A stretch of 64,000 nt of DNA from Gabonibacter massiliensis (GTDB lineage: Bacteria; Bacteroidota; Bacteroidia; Bacteroidales; Marinifilaceae): contig LN913012.1 of NCBI GenBank assembly GCA_001487125.1, forward strand, positions 248,001-312,000, read 5' to 3'. Under the pieces are notes generated by a model. It was not told the origin of the DNA. It did no database searches and saw only the letters and a list, made by a program, of their open reading frames with translations. The position numbers and the translations under genes are program-made. This document shows positions 10,599 to 20,002 of the stretch, in pieces; the stretch's first letter is position 1, and every line of letters starts with the position of its first letter.

Positions 10599-12176
10599 AT
10601 GATTAAAGCGGATGAAATTTCAGATATATTAGAGATGCAACTTAAGGAGGTGGACACCAAAATGGCTTTTGAAGAGGTGGGGACGGTAATGGAGGTCGGT
10701 GACGGAGTTGCTCACGTGTTCGGATTGGATAACGTGCGTTCCAACGAGTTGATCGAGTTTGAAAACGGGGTACTGGGAGTGGCTATGAATCTGGAAGAGG
10801 ATAATGTCGGGGTCATACTGATGAATGCGGGAGATAAGGTAAAAGAGAATTTCACGGTAAAGCGTACCGGTAATATAGCCTCTATCAAGGTAGGAGAGGG
10901 ATTGTTAGGGCGAGTGGTGAATACGTTAGGCGAACCGATCGACGGGGCCGGCCCAATTCAGGGTGATTTGGTCCAACTGCCTTTGGAGCGGAAAGCCCCG
11001 GGGGTTATTTATCGTCAGCCGGTGAAGGAACCTCTGCAAACCGGGATTAAAGCGGTCGACTCCATGGTTCCCATCGGTCGAGGACAACGGGAGTTGATAA
11101 TAGGCGATAGGCAGACAGGAAAGACAACGATAGCAATAGATACCATATTGAATCAACGAAAGAATTTCGATAAGGGAGATCCTGTCTATTGTATCTATGT
11201 GGCGGTCGGACAGAAGGCTTCTTCTGTTGCCATGTTGGTAAATACGTTACGGGAACGCGGAGCCTTGGAGTATACGATCGTATTAGCTGCCAATGCATCG
11301 GATTCGGCGGCGATGCGTTATTACGCTCCTTTTGCGGGGGCGACTATCGGAGAGTTTTTCCGGGATAGTGGCCGTCATGCTCTTGTCGTGTATGATGATC
11401 TTTCCAAACAAGCTGTGGCTTATCGTGAGATCTCGTTGATTTTACGCCGTCCTTCCGGACGGGAGGCTTATCCTGGTGATATTTTTTATTTGCATTCCAG
11501 GCTATTGGAGCGGGCCGCACGAATTATTTCGAATGATGAGGTGGCTGCCACTATGAATGATTTGCCGGATGCGTTGAAACCTCATATTAAGGGAGGTGGG
11601 TCTTTGACGGCCTTGCCCATTATCGAAACTCAGGCCGGTGATGTCTCCGCTTATATTCCTACGAATGTGATTTCGATAACGGACGGACAAATATTTTTAG
11701 AGTCCGGTTTATTTAATGAAGGAGTGCGACCAGCTATCAATGTGGGGGTTTCTGTTTCCCGCGTGGGGGGTAATGCACAAATAAAATCTATGAAAAAAAT
11801 AGCGGGGACATTGAAAATCGATCAGGCCCAGTACCGGGAGTTAGAGGCTTTTGCTAAATTTGGCGGGGATATGGATTCGGTGACGGCTATGGTTATCGAC
11901 AAGGGACGTAAAAATGCACAACTGTTGATACAGCCTGCTTATTCTCCTATGCCCGTGGAGGAAGAAGTGGCTGTCATATTTTGTGGTACGCAAGCTTTGT
12001 TGAAGGGGGTTCCCTTGAAGAATATAGCTGAGTTCGAGAAATTCTTTTTGGAAATTTTGCGATCCAGATACCGGAGAGAAGTACTGGATAAATTACGAGA
12101 CGGTATTTTGGACGATTCTGTTACTGTTTTGCTGAAAGAGGTTGCAACGGATGTAGCTCAAAAATTTAAGGAATAA
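10599..12176 (+). CDS. atpA: F1Fo ATP synthase subunit alpha
   Basis: Non-catalytic nucleotide-binding subunit of F1, 525 residues (family about 500-530). P-loop GDRQTGKT at residues 169-176, [20 protein letters not shown] before it, the conserved [18 protein letters not shown], and the signature [17 protein letters not shown] near residue 384 are visible. The N-terminal beta-barrel ([19 protein letters not shown]) is complete. Spacing to atpG is 5 bases. Confidence 0.98.
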   Translation: MIKADEISDILEMQLKEVDTKMAFEEVGTVMEVGDGVAHVFGLDNVRSNELIEFENGVLGVAMNLEEDNVGVILMNAGDKVKENFTVKRTGNIASIKVGEGLLGRVVNTLGEPIDGAGPIQGDLVQLPLERKAPGVIYRQPVKEPLQTGIKAVDSMVPIGRGQRELIIGDRQTGKTTIAIDTILNQRKNFDKGDPVYCIYVAVGQKASSVAMLVNTLRERGALEYTIVLAANASDSAAMRYYAPFAGATIGEFFRDSGRHALVVYDDLSKQAVAYREISLILRRPSGREAYPGDIFYLHSRLLERAARIISNDEVAATMNDLPDALKPHIKGGGSLTALPIIETQAGDVSAYIPTNVISITDGQIFLESGLFNEGVRPAINVGVSVSRVGGNAQIKSMKKIAGTLKIDQAQYRELEAFAKFGGDMDSVTAMVIDKGRKNAQLLIQPAYSPMPVEEEVAVIFCGTQALLKGVPLKNIAEFEKFFLEILRSRYRREVLDKLRDGILDDSVTVLLKEVATDVAQKFKE

Positions 12177-12181
12177 ACGAC

Positions 12182-13045
12182 ATGGCGACGACGCGAGAAT
12201 TAAAAGGAAGAATTAATTCTGTACATTCTTCTCAAAAAATAACGGGGGCGATGAAAATGATCTCATCGGCGAGGTTGCGGAAAGCAGAAAATGCTTTGTA
12301 TAATACTCGCCCCTATTTAGAGCAATTGCAACGTCTTTTGGATCGCATTGCGGGTACGTGCGGTTACATTTCTCCATGGAGTATTGAACGGTCCGTGGAA
12401 AAAGTTGCCGTTGTCGTTTTCGGGTCGGACGAGGGACTTTGTGGTTCCTTTAACCTCATGTTGTATAAAAAATTGCAGGAAGAATTATTGGATAGGGAGA
12501 AGGGAAAAAAGGTAGAGGTGTACCCTGTCGGGAAAAAGATTTTGACGGAAGTGAAACGTACGGCAGGTATCGAAATAAAAGAGATTCCCGAATTGAAAGT
12601 GCAGAAAGAGCATTCGAACGTTATGTTGTCTTTAGCCGATGAACTGATGTATCGTTTCCTGAAGAAAGAAGTTGATCGGGTGGATATCATATACGCTCAT
12701 TACAAGAGTATCGGTTCCCAGGAAATGACTTGCTTTCAGCTTTTACCCTGGAAAGGGAAAGAGCTTGAAAAACTTTCGGTCACGGAACAAAATAGAATAT
12801 ATATTTATGAGCCGGATTGCGTTTCCATTTTGGATACGGTCTACCCGTTGACGATTCGATCCGCTTTGTATCGGGCTTTTTTGGAGAACCAGACGTCCGA
12901 GCAGGCGGCCCGAATTCTTTCCATGCAAATGGCTAATGATAATGCGATTAAGTTACTGGGAAATTTGCAGTTGGAATACAACAAACTTCGACAACAAGGG
13001 ATAACGACAGAACTATTGGATATTGCCGGAGGCGTCGTAGAGTGA
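12182..13045 (+). CDS. atpG: F1Fo ATP synthase subunit gamma
   Basis: Central rotor shaft, 287 residues. The N-terminal helix TRELKGRINSVHSSQKITGA and the C-terminal helix (QMANDNAIKLLGNLQLEYNK, LRQQGITTELLDI) form the conserved coiled coil. The middle part carries the Rossmann-like domain (VAVVVFGSDEGLCGSFN). Last gene of the operon. Its 3' end overlaps the 3' end of the opposite-strand pgl gene by 33 bases, with no visible terminator between the convergent units. Confidence 0.96.
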   Translation: MATTRELKGRINSVHSSQKITGAMKMISSARLRKAENALYNTRPYLEQLQRLLDRIAGTCGYISPWSIERSVEKVAVVVFGSDEGLCGSFNLMLYKKLQEELLDREKGKKVEVYPVGKKILTEVKRTAGIEIKEIPELKVQKEHSNVMLSLADELMYRFLKKEVDRVDIIYAHYKSIGSQEMTCFQLLPWKGKELEKLSVTEQNRIYIYEPDCVSILDTVYPLTIRSALYRAFLENQTSEQAARILSMQMANDNAIKLLGNLQLEYNKLRQQGITTELLDIAGGVVE

Positions 13046-13816
13046 TTTTGGGATATGTTCCGGATAATCCGCATCGATCAAGGTTGATATCTGCCAGTCT
13101 TTGGTTAACGAAAGAGCCGAGCGATCTAAAAAGAGATCCAAGTGAGCGTTATCTTCCTGTAGAATGAATTTGGCCGCGTAATCATCGACTAAATTGGAAT
13201 CGATTAATATTTCTTTTACGATGGGGGCTTTTTCCGCTCCGGTGATATATAGGTTGATATCACGGGCATGAAGTGTGGGGTTACCGGTTAAGGCTATTCG
13301 TTTTTGTCCGGTTTCCGGTTGAAAAGCTACGGCGTAATTTTCTTGACAATGGAGAACGGGTTCTTCTCCCGGAAAGATGGAGGAAGTATGTCCGTCATTA
13401 CCAACACCGACTATAACCATATCGAAAACGGGGATACCGTCTTTGGACGGTAATTGGTCTTTTACCAATTGCGAATAGCGGCAGGCTTCTTCTTCCGGGT
13501 CGGCTTCCCTGCGGATACGGAAGATTTGAGATGCGGATAGAGGAATACGGTCTAAAAGCAGCCGTTTTACCAATCCGTAATTACTTGCCGGATGGGTCGG
13601 TGGTACGCAGATTTCGTCTACCCAGTAGAGGCAGACACGCTCCCATGGAATATCTTTTCTGTATTTTCCCGCTAAGGCATTATAAAACGGGATGGGGGTA
13701 TTGCCGCCCGGTATGGCTAAATGGAAAGTCCCCTCTTTTTCTTTCATCTTTTCCATCAGTTTCCCACATAACGCGTGAGCCGTTTTTCGAGGCGAAGAAT
13801 ATACGTGCAATTTCAT
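13013..13816 (-). CDS. pgl: 6-phosphogluconolactonase (DevB/SOL type)
   Basis: Hydrolyses 6-phosphogluconolactone in the oxidative pentose phosphate pathway. The family signatures AIPGGNTPIPFYNAL (sugar-phosphate binding) and VIVGVGNDGHTSSIFPG (catalytic region with the conserved His) are present. It is 267 residues long, slightly longer than many. In many Bacteroidales this gene follows gnd and zwf, but here neither is adjacent: it is alone, convergent with the ATP synthase operon. The ATG at 13816 gives the expected N-terminus. Confidence 0.9.
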   Translation of the reverse strand: MKLHVYSSPRKTAHALCGKLMEKMKEKEGTFHLAIPGGNTPIPFYNALAGKYRKDIPWERVCLYWVDEICVPPTHPASNYGLVKRLLLDRIPLSASQIFRIRREADPEEEACRYSQLVKDQLPSKDGIPVFDMVIVGVGNDGHTSSIFPGEEPVLHCQENYAVAFQPETGQKRIALTGNPTLHARDINLYITGAEKAPIVKEILIDSNLVDDYAAKFILQEDNAHLDLFLDRSALSLTKDWQISTLIDADYPEHIPKSLYDASGNIQ

Positions 13817-13880
13817 TTTCCTGTCAATTGGTTTATTCGTTGTACGTTTACGGCTTTATTTTGTTTACGGGAAGATAGAG

Positions 13881-15041
13881 TTAAAGAAAAGAAGCTGCTT
13901 TATTAAAGAGACCCTCGAATGATTGGTAAAGTAATTCGGGGGCGATGTGCGTATGGGAAGGGAACGGATTCTGATGGTTGTAATCATACGGGAAATCCCA
14001 TTCCTTTAACATCGTGGTGGCGTTAGATTCACCCAGGGCTTCGATGACGCCGGACGTCGGCATAACGACATCTTTCTTCAACGTGAGGATTCTGATCCGT
14101 TCTCTGTTCTTTTCAAAGAAAGCTTCCCTGTATTCTTTGCAGGTTTCGGGAACAAGCATGGCCTTAAAAGCTTTTTCCAGGAAATCTTCTTTACATACCG
14201 CGGGTAGCAGCCGGTGATGCTCGTTGTTCTCTAAAAAGTTATGGAGAAAATACTGACGTACGCGTTCATAGGCTTCCTGGTCCATGATATCCCTTGCGTT
14301 TCCGTTCATTCGACTGAATATGGAACCGCCGCAGAACATGAATAAGCGGCTGTTTTGAACCAAGTGATCCGGATTGGCTAACAATAAAATCTGAGCGAGA
14401 AACGCACCTATCGAGTAAGCGAATATGTTTACAGACGAATCTTCTTTGAAAAGCGGATGTTCGCCGTGTTTGATTTCAGATAATAGTTGCCATAGATTGA
14501 AAACGGATTCCCTTCCTGAAGTATAAAAACGGATGGGGCTTTCGGATAGTCGACTGCTCAGAGCCACGTTAACAAAGGTCGAATTTTGAAGGTCGTTGAT
14601 CTGTTGTTTGCGTCTGGTTACCCAAGGCAGGATAGCTCTTGGGTTGTACCAGTTACTGGGAGTCCTGTTCATGTGAAAGGCAATGGGAAAAAGGATAACG
14701 GCTTTTCCGGTTGCCAATGAGAGAAATTCTGCCCATGTCAGGTATTTTTCCCAGCTTCGTTCGTTTAATCCGTGTAAAAACAGAATCGCCTGGTCGGTTT
14801 TCCGTGTTCCTTTGGGAACGAAAATCGTGTATTTGAAATTTTTATTTTCTTCGATACCGTTATCGCGTATCGGGCAAAATTCCGTGGTGGGGATAGACTC
14901 TTGGAAACAATTGATTTCGTTTTCCCCGATGCGTTGTATAAAACGATAGGGACGAATTTCCAAAGGTCTGTCTTCGATAGTCGTATTTTTTTCGTAAGAA
15001 AAAATAGTTTTCAGTTGTTGGGTGCGTAACGAAATTTTCAT
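13881..15041 (-). CDS. Alpha/beta-hydrolase fold protein (DUF6051-like)
   Basis: 386-residue cytoplasmic protein. The oxyanion-hole region AILFLHGLNERSWEKYLTWA and the nucleophile elbow FAYSIGAFLAQ (Ser within Y-S-I-G) mark an alpha/beta hydrolase. A late acidic/His region includes DYNHQNPFPSHTHIAP, a candidate catalytic His. I associate it with the uncharacterised Bacteroidota family DUF6051 from memory, without a search. Substrate unknown. It is monocistronic, between pgl (same strand, 64 bases downstream) and a divergent LytTR gene. Confidence 0.75.
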   Translation of the reverse strand: MKISLRTQQLKTIFSYEKNTTIEDRPLEIRPYRFIQRIGENEINCFQESIPTTEFCPIRDNGIEENKNFKYTIFVPKGTRKTDQAILFLHGLNERSWEKYLTWAEFLSLATGKAVILFPIAFHMNRTPSNWYNPRAILPWVTRRKQQINDLQNSTFVNVALSSRLSESPIRFYTSGRESVFNLWQLLSEIKHGEHPLFKEDSSVNIFAYSIGAFLAQILLLANPDHLVQNSRLFMFCGGSIFSRMNGNARDIMDQEAYERVRQYFLHNFLENNEHHRLLPAVCKEDFLEKAFKAMLVPETCKEYREAFFEKNRERIRILTLKKDVVMPTSGVIEALGESNATTMLKEWDFPYDYNHQNPFPSHTHIAPELLYQSFEGLFNKAASFL

Positions 15042-15187
15042 GACTTAGCGTGTTTTTATATACAAACAAAAAAGAGAATACTCTATTTTCCAAAAAAAAG
15101 TTTCAGTGCTTTCCGGAAAGGGATAAAAACCGATATAATGGGGTAAAATTCATTTATGCGTGGTGAAAATTCTGAAAAAAAATAACG

Positions 15188-15195
15188 TATCTTTG
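15188..15195 (+). promoter_or_regulatory. -7 element before the LytTR gene
   Basis: TATCTTTG, an exact TAnnTTTG match, 18 bases before the ATG at 15213. The transcript would have only about 10 leader bases. Confidence 0.55.
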
Positions 15196-15212
15196 TTTAA
15201 AAACATGGAAAA

Positions 15213-16061
15213 ATGGGATTGTTGAATCGTAAAATACCGGTTTACATGTACGAGAAATCGAACTTGGTTCGTTTGGTCTTGTTTACAGCTCTTTTTGCTC
15301 TTGTATTTATTAATATATATAAACCTTTCAGTTCTTCTTACTGGTATCCTGTTTCCGAATTCAAATTTTTTCTCTTTTCGAGTTTGATCATTTTGACGGG
15401 GGTATTGGTGGTGGTCATCAGTCGTATCATAATGTATCATTATGTAAAGTCTCATTTTATTTCATACGGTCAATACGGGCTTTGGATTTCGGGAGAAATA
15501 TTTTTGATGGCTCTTTTTTACACGATATATACGCTCTCGTTAAAAGAAGAAAAGGAGGTGTTGGATGTTTTTAAAGATTCCATGAAGAACACGAGTTTGG
15601 TATTGCTCCTTCCTTACGCTATTCTTATGCTTTATTTTTCCAAACAGGAAAAAGAACGTCAATTAAGGAGACTGGAAGAGGGAAGGGCGGATGTCGGCGG
15701 GAAGGGAACCGTTCTTTCGTTTTATGACGAGAAAGAAGAGCTGCGTTTATCCGTAAAGCGGAATAATCTGTTATACATGGAGTCGGCAGACAATTATGTT
15801 TTTATCTGGTACTTGAACAAGGGGATCGTGACCCGGTTTATGTTGCGTAATACGTTGAAGAACATAGAAAAACATTTTATCAATACGACCGTATTGCGTT
15901 GTCATCGTTCCTATATGGTGAACTTCGAGCAGGTCAAAGTCATTCGACGCGGAAAAGACGGGATATATTTAGAATTGGGAGTGGATAAGGTTCCGGATAT
16001 TCCGATTTCAAAAACCTATAGTGAGAAAGTTACCCGGTGGTTTATGAGCTACTCCTCCTGA
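15213..16061 (+). CDS. Membrane-anchored LytTR-family transcription regulator
   Basis: 282 residues. The N-terminal half holds four predicted membrane helices (for example LVRLVLFTALFALVFINIY, LFSSLIILTGVLVVVIS, LWISGEIFLMALFYTIYTL, NTSLVLLLPYAILMLYF). The C-terminal 110 residues form a LytTR DNA-binding domain (LLYMESADNYVFIWYL, LRCHRSYMVNFEQVKVI, IPISKTYSEKV). No receiver domain is present, so the signal is probably sensed in the membrane. No histidine kinase or membrane partner gene is adjacent. Targets cannot be told from the window. Confidence 0.85.
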   Translation: MGLLNRKIPVYMYEKSNLVRLVLFTALFALVFINIYKPFSSSYWYPVSEFKFFLFSSLIILTGVLVVVISRIIMYHYVKSHFISYGQYGLWISGEIFLMALFYTIYTLSLKEEKEVLDVFKDSMKNTSLVLLLPYAILMLYFSKQEKERQLRRLEEGRADVGGKGTVLSFYDEKEELRLSVKRNNLLYMESADNYVFIWYLNKGIVTRFMLRNTLKNIEKHFINTTVLRCHRSYMVNFEQVKVIRRGKDGIYLELGVDKVPDIPISKTYSEKVTRWFMSYSS

Positions 16062-16133
16062 GCGAAGTTGTGGCGAGATTATTTTTAAATGAAAAAGCCC
16101 TGAAAGATTTGTTTTCAGAGCTTTATATCTTAG

Positions 16134-16207
16134 CGGTGCGGACGGGACTCGAACCCGCGACCCCATGCGTGACAGGCATGTATTCTAACCAGCTGAACTA
16201 CCACACC
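16134..16207 (-). tRNA. tRNA-Asp (GTC), copy 1
   Basis: 74-base cloverleaf on the minus strand. The acceptor GGTGTGG pairs with CCGCACC through one G-U pair. The anticodon loop CTGTCAC sits on stem CATGC/GCATG. The T-loop is TTCGAGT. Discriminator G; CCA is not encoded. It lies 17 bases downstream of the second copy in one transcription unit. Confidence 0.95.
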
Positions 16208-16224
16208 AAAATATTTCAAAAAAG

Positions 16225-16298
16225 CGGTTCGGACGGGACTCGAACCCGCGACCCCATGCGTGACAGGCATGTATTCTAACCAGCTGAACTACCGAACC
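16225..16298 (-). tRNA. tRNA-Asp (GTC), copy 2
   Basis: Same body as copy 1 (anticodon GTC, identical D, anticodon and T arms) but with acceptor stem GGTTCGG/CCGAACC. It is the promoter-proximal copy; CCA is not encoded. Confidence 0.95.
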
Positions 16299-16338
16299 TT
16301 TTTGTATAGAATAACCGCTGTTATTCCCAATTGCGGTG

Positions 16339-16368
16339 CAAAGATATAGACTTTTTCTTATTCTGCAA
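16339..16368 (-). promoter_or_regulatory. Promoter of the tRNA-Asp pair
   Basis: On the minus strand TATCTTTG (16339-16346) is preceded by TTG (16366-16368) at 19 bases, the canonical Bacteroidota -33/-7 arrangement. The first tRNA begins about 40 bases downstream. Confidence 0.65.
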
Positions 16369-16528
16369 TACCCGTAGGAAGAAAAATGAAAAAAAGTTAT
16401 TTAAAAAAGGGGAGACAAGTAAGAAAAAAATGATTCCCGTTATTCTCTTCTGAAAAGATACCTTTTGAGTATTAAAATGTTAAATATGCGGAGAATAAAA
16501 TAGAGATGTAAAATATTTGATTACTGTT

Positions 16529-16556
16529 TTGGAGTTTAATTTTTTGAGTATATTTG
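16529..16556 (+). promoter_or_regulatory. Promoter of gcvH
   Basis: TATATTTG at 16549-16556 with TTG at 16529-16531 (17-base spacer). It lies downstream of the upstream in-frame TTG at 16517, which rules out that start and supports ATG 16598. Confidence 0.6.
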
Positions 16557-16597
16557 TGGCATTAATATACGTCAAATTTAATTTAATTAATAAGATA

Positions 16598-16972
16598 ATG
16601 AACGTACCAGCAGAATTAAAGTACACTAAAGAACACGAATGGATTCGTGTTGAGAGTGAAGAAGCATTTATCGGTATAACGGATTATGCGCAAAGTCAAT
16701 TAGGTGATATCGTATTCGTAGAGGTCGAAACCGAAGGAGATAGTTTGGAGGCTGGAGATACTTTCGGAACGGTTGAAGCCGTGAAGACCGTATCGGATCT
16801 TTATATGCCGGTTGCCGGTGAGGTGATTGAATTCAATGCTGCATTGGAAGATCAACCGGATTTGGTAAACAAGGATCCTTATGGAGAAGGTTGGATCATC
16901 AAGGTCAAAATAGACGATGAAGCTCAATTGGACGGATTGCTTAGTGCTGATGCCTATAAAGCGTTGATTTAA
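16598..16972 (+). CDS. gcvH: Glycine cleavage system H protein
   Basis: Lipoyl-carrying shuttle protein of the glycine cleavage complex, 124 residues, normal length. The lipoylated lysine is Lys63 in GTVEAVKTVSDLY. The family N-terminus ELKYTKEHEWIRVE begins right after ATG 16598, chosen because the promoter lies between it and the longer open frame. gcvP and gcvT are not in the window, but glyA (serine hydroxymethyltransferase) is at 59-60 kb. A strong terminator follows directly. Confidence 0.96.
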   Translation: MNVPAELKYTKEHEWIRVESEEAFIGITDYAQSQLGDIVFVEVETEGDSLEAGDTFGTVEAVKTVSDLYMPVAGEVIEFNAALEDQPDLVNKDPYGEGWIIKVKIDDEAQLDGLLSADAYKALI

Positions 16973-16990
16973 ACATATTATGGATGGTAG

Positions 16991-17033
16991 AGACTGTACC
17001 TTTATTCTTGAGTGGAGGTACAGTCTTTTTTTT
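16991..17033 (+). terminator. Rho-independent terminator after gcvH
   Basis: Perfect 11-base stem AGACTGTACCT / AGGTACAGTCT with a 14-base loop, followed by seven further T. Confidence 0.9.
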
Positions 17034-17045
17034 GTATAAACAATT

Positions 17046-18431
17046 ATGACACTAATAAAATCTATTTCAGGAATTCGTGGAACGGTCGGAGGGAGGCCGG
17101 GTGAAAATCTTACTCCTTTGGATATTGTTAAGTTTGTTTCTGCTTACGCGACTTGGCTGAAAGAGAAAGCTGGAAAGCAAAAGGCAAAGATTGTATTGGG
17201 ACGGGATGCAAGAGTATCCGGTGATATGTATGCCAAATTGGTAGAAGCGACGCTTTCCGCTTTGGGGCATGATGTCGTGAATATCGGGTTAGCGACGACT
17301 CCGACAACCGAGGTTGCGGTTACGGCGGAGAAGGCCGATGGCGGTATTATTCTGACGGCGAGTCATAATCCCAAGCAATGGAATGCTTTAAAACTGCTGA
17401 ATGCTGAAGGAGAATTCCTTTCTGCCGAAGAAGGGGGTAAAGTGTTGGAAATGGCAGAAAAGGAGTGTTTCGAATATGCTGATGTGGATGGATTAGGGAT
17501 GATCACGTATAAGGATTATACCGATTATCATATTCAGCAAGTTTTGGATTTAAAATTGGTAAATCGGGAGGCTATAGCCAAGGCCAATCTAAAGGTTGTC
17601 GTGGATGCCGTGAATTCCGTGGGTGGAGTTGTCATTCCTGCTCTATTGAAGGCTTTGGGAGTAAAAGAGATCATTCCATTGAATTGTGAGCCGACCGGAC
17701 ATTTCAGTCATAATCCGGAACCTATTCCTGAAAATTTAACGCAAATATCAGAAAAAATAAAAGCATGCGGTGCCGATTTGGGAATTGTGGTAGATCCGGA
17801 TGTCGATCGTTTGGCGTTGGTTTGTGAGAATGGCGACATGTTCGTGGAGGAGTATACCTTAGTTGCTGTTGCCGATTACGTCTTAAAACATACTCCGGGA
17901 AACACGGTTTCTAATCTCTCTTCTTCCAGGGCCTTGAGGGATATAACCCTCGGATACGGACACTCTTATTATGCAGCGGCAGTCGGAGAAGTCAATGTCG
18001 TTGCCAAAATGAAAGAGACGCGGACCGTAATCGGGGGAGAAGGAAACGGGGGAGTTATTTACCCGGAGAGTCATTACGGTCGGGATGCTTTAGTCGGAGT
18101 AGGGCTTTTCCTTTCCCATTATGTTGCAGAAGGGAAAAAAATGACGGAGTTGAAAGCAGTCTATCCGCGGTATTTTATTTCAAAAAATAAATTGACCCTG
18201 TCCCCGAGTACGGATGTGGATAAGATCCTGACCGGATTAAAACAAAAATATGCCTCGGAGGAGATAACGGATATAGATGGAGTGAAAATTGATTTTGCAG
18301 AGGGGTGGGTACATTTGAGAAAATCAAATACGGAGCCCATTATCCGGATCTATTCGGAAGCAAAAGACGAGAATTCCGCCAATCGATTAGCTGATGAAGT
18401 TATACAAGTAGCCCGGAGTTTAATCGGATAA
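17046..18431 (+). CDS. glmM: Phosphoglucosamine mutase (phosphohexomutase family)
   Basis: Converts glucosamine-6-phosphate to glucosamine-1-phosphate for peptidoglycan and lipopolysaccharide precursors. 461 residues of the alpha-D-phosphohexomutase family. The phosphoserine is Ser106 in LTASHNPKQWNALK, the metal loop is DPDVDRLA, the sugar-binding loop is GEGNGGV, and the phosphate-binding loop is RKSNTEPIIRIYSEA. The starting motif SISGIRGTVGG fits GlmM better than PgcA/ManB. It starts only 12 bases after the gcvH terminator, so its own promoter must overlap it or read-through is used. Confidence 0.88.
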   Translation: MTLIKSISGIRGTVGGRPGENLTPLDIVKFVSAYATWLKEKAGKQKAKIVLGRDARVSGDMYAKLVEATLSALGHDVVNIGLATTPTTEVAVTAEKADGGIILTASHNPKQWNALKLLNAEGEFLSAEEGGKVLEMAEKECFEYADVDGLGMITYKDYTDYHIQQVLDLKLVNREAIAKANLKVVVDAVNSVGGVVIPALLKALGVKEIIPLNCEPTGHFSHNPEPIPENLTQISEKIKACGADLGIVVDPDVDRLALVCENGDMFVEEYTLVAVADYVLKHTPGNTVSNLSSSRALRDITLGYGHSYYAAAVGEVNVVAKMKETRTVIGGEGNGGVIYPESHYGRDALVGVGLFLSHYVAEGKKMTELKAVYPRYFISKNKLTLSPSTDVDKILTGLKQKYASEEITDIDGVKIDFAEGWVHLRKSNTEPIIRIYSEAKDENSANRLADEVIQVARSLIG

Positions 18432-18459
18432 AAAAAATCGGCAAGTGCCGATTTTTTTA
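18431..18459. terminator. Bidirectional terminator between glmM and rlmI
   Basis: Stem ATCGGC-AAGT-GCCGAT flanked by seven A on the left and seven T on the right, so it can stop both convergent transcripts. Confidence 0.9.
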
Positions 18460-19638
18460 TTATTCCACGTATAAAACCAGTCCTTTTAAGTACTCTCCTT
18501 CCGGGTGGTAGATGTTGATCGGATGATCGGCCGGTTGTGTCAGCTGATGTAAAATCTTTACTTTTCTTCCCGTGTTGGCTGCTGCCGTGAAAACGGTTTG
18601 CCTGAAAAGTTCTTTGGTCATCACCTGGGAACAAGAGAAAGTGAAAATGAGACCACCGGGTTTTACGACTTCGATTCCTTTGCGATTGAGTTTCTTGTAG
18701 CCTTGAATGGCGTTTTCCAGTACATTCTGGTGTTTGGCGAAAGCTGGGGGATCGAGGATGATGAGGTCGTATGTGTATTTGGATTTTTCCAAGAACTTGA
18801 AGGCGTCTTCCACGAAAGCTTCGTGTCTTGAATCTCCCGGGAAATTTAAATCTACATTTCGGTTCGTGAGCTCGATGGCCCGGGCCGAAGCGTCAACGGA
18901 GTGTACCAGGCGTGCTCCTCCACGCATAGCGTAAAAGGAGAAACCTCCCGTGTAGCAAAACATGTTCAATACGTTTTTATCTTTCGCGTATTTTTCTAAC
19001 AGACTGCGATTCTCCCTTTGGTCAACAAAAAATCCGGTTTTTTGTCCTTCGAGCCAATCGACGTTGAATTTTAAACCGTTTTCTATGGCAATGAAGTTTT
19101 CAGATGCTCCGTATAAATATTCGTTACGGGGATTTAATCCCGCTTTAAAAGGGAGGGTTCCTTCCGATTTATCGTATATGGCTGATAACTGATCTCCCAT
19201 AACCTCTACGATTGCTTTGGCTATTTCCTGACGAACTTTATACATACCGACCGAATGGAATTGAACGACGGCGACACCGGCATAAAAATCGACGATTAAA
19301 CCGGGAAGATCATCCCCTTCTCCGTGTATTAAACGATATACATTGGAGTCGTGGGATTGTGCCAGTCCGATCGTTATCCTGGTATCGTATGCTTGTTGGA
19401 TACGTTCTTTCCAAAACGCATAATCGATCTCTCTTTGTTCAAAGCAGAGAACCCGAACGGCGATGCTTCCGATCTGGTAATGTCCGATACACATAAATTC
19501 TTCATCGTAGTTGTATACTTCGACCACATCGCCTTCCTGGAGATCACGCGGCATTTTAGCTATGGCACCGGAAAATATCCATGGATGCAAACGGAAAAGA
19601 GAGCGTTCTTTACCGGCTTTTAATATTATTTTGTTCAT
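18460..19638 (-). CDS. rlmI: 23S rRNA (cytosine-C5)-methyltransferase, RlmI family
   Basis: 392 residues. The N-terminal PUA domain (HPWIFSGAIAKMPRDLQEGD) is followed by a linker and a SAM-dependent methyltransferase domain: VLNMFCYTGGFSFYAMRGGA is the SAM-binding motif I, LIILDPPAFAKH is motif IV, and FSCSQVMTKE carries the catalytic Cys of motif VI. The family methylates cytosine 1962 of 23S rRNA in E. coli. It is monocistronic and convergent with glmM, with a promoter about 45 bases upstream. Confidence 0.88.
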   Translation of the reverse strand: MNKIILKAGKERSLFRLHPWIFSGAIAKMPRDLQEGDVVEVYNYDEEFMCIGHYQIGSIAVRVLCFEQREIDYAFWKERIQQAYDTRITIGLAQSHDSNVYRLIHGEGDDLPGLIVDFYAGVAVVQFHSVGMYKVRQEIAKAIVEVMGDQLSAIYDKSEGTLPFKAGLNPRNEYLYGASENFIAIENGLKFNVDWLEGQKTGFFVDQRENRSLLEKYAKDKNVLNMFCYTGGFSFYAMRGGARLVHSVDASARAIELTNRNVDLNFPGDSRHEAFVEDAFKFLEKSKYTYDLIILDPPAFAKHQNVLENAIQGYKKLNRKGIEVVKPGGLIFTFSCSQVMTKELFRQTVFTAAANTGRKVKILHQLTQPADHPINIYHPEGEYLKGLVLYVE

Positions 19639-19682
19639 AATTTTATTTGTCTATCACCTGTGCGATATCGATTTTTCCGGCG

Positions 19683-19690
19683 CAAAAGTA
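19683..19690 (-). promoter_or_regulatory. -7 element of rlmI
   Basis: TACTTTTG on the minus strand, exact TAnnTTTG, 45 bases before the ATG at 19638. Confidence 0.5.
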
Positions 19691-19756
19691 GCTAAAAAAC
19701 GGATAAAAAAATACCGGGAACTGTTTTCATCGTTTCCCGGCATTCAATTTCTTTGT

Positions 19757-20002
19757 TTACACTTCCAGCATTTCTTTTGCTTTTTCAAGGATTGTCGTGT
19801 CGTCTAAAACAACAATTCCACCGTTTGGACCTTGTTCTAAATGAATACCGGCAGAACTACCCTCTTCATAATTATCCCCTCCGAAGTAGTTTCTTACGGT
19901 ATCGGTACTGATTCCCAATTCATCCGCAATTTTTTGCATGCTACCGTGTGGCAACATATCTTTAATTCTTCTTAATTCGTTGAATGTAATAGTATAAGTC
20001 AT
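19757..20002 (-). CDS. Small helix-turn-helix DNA-binding protein
   Basis: 81 residues. MQKIADELGISTDTVRNYF is a clear helix-turn-helix with a recognition helix; the C-terminal half is Gly-rich then helical (DTTILEKAKEMLEV). Small proteins of this type are common single genes in Bacteroidales and are annotated only as DNA-binding. The size suggests a dimeric regulator or nucleoid-associated factor. It stands alone, on the strand opposite to the following helicase gene. Confidence 0.75.
   Translation of the reverse strand: MTYTITFNELRRIKDMLPHGSMQKIADELGISTDTVRNYFGGDNYEEGSSAGIHLEQGPNGGIVVLDDTTILEKAKEMLEV

Noticed and set aside
13531-13878. 115-residue plus-strand frame opposite pgl
   Set aside because: Shadow of the well-supported minus-strand lactonase gene.
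16037-16279. 80-residue open frame across the tRNA-Asp region
   Set aside because: It translates the reverse complement of two tRNA genes, a classic false protein; the cloverleafs are clear.
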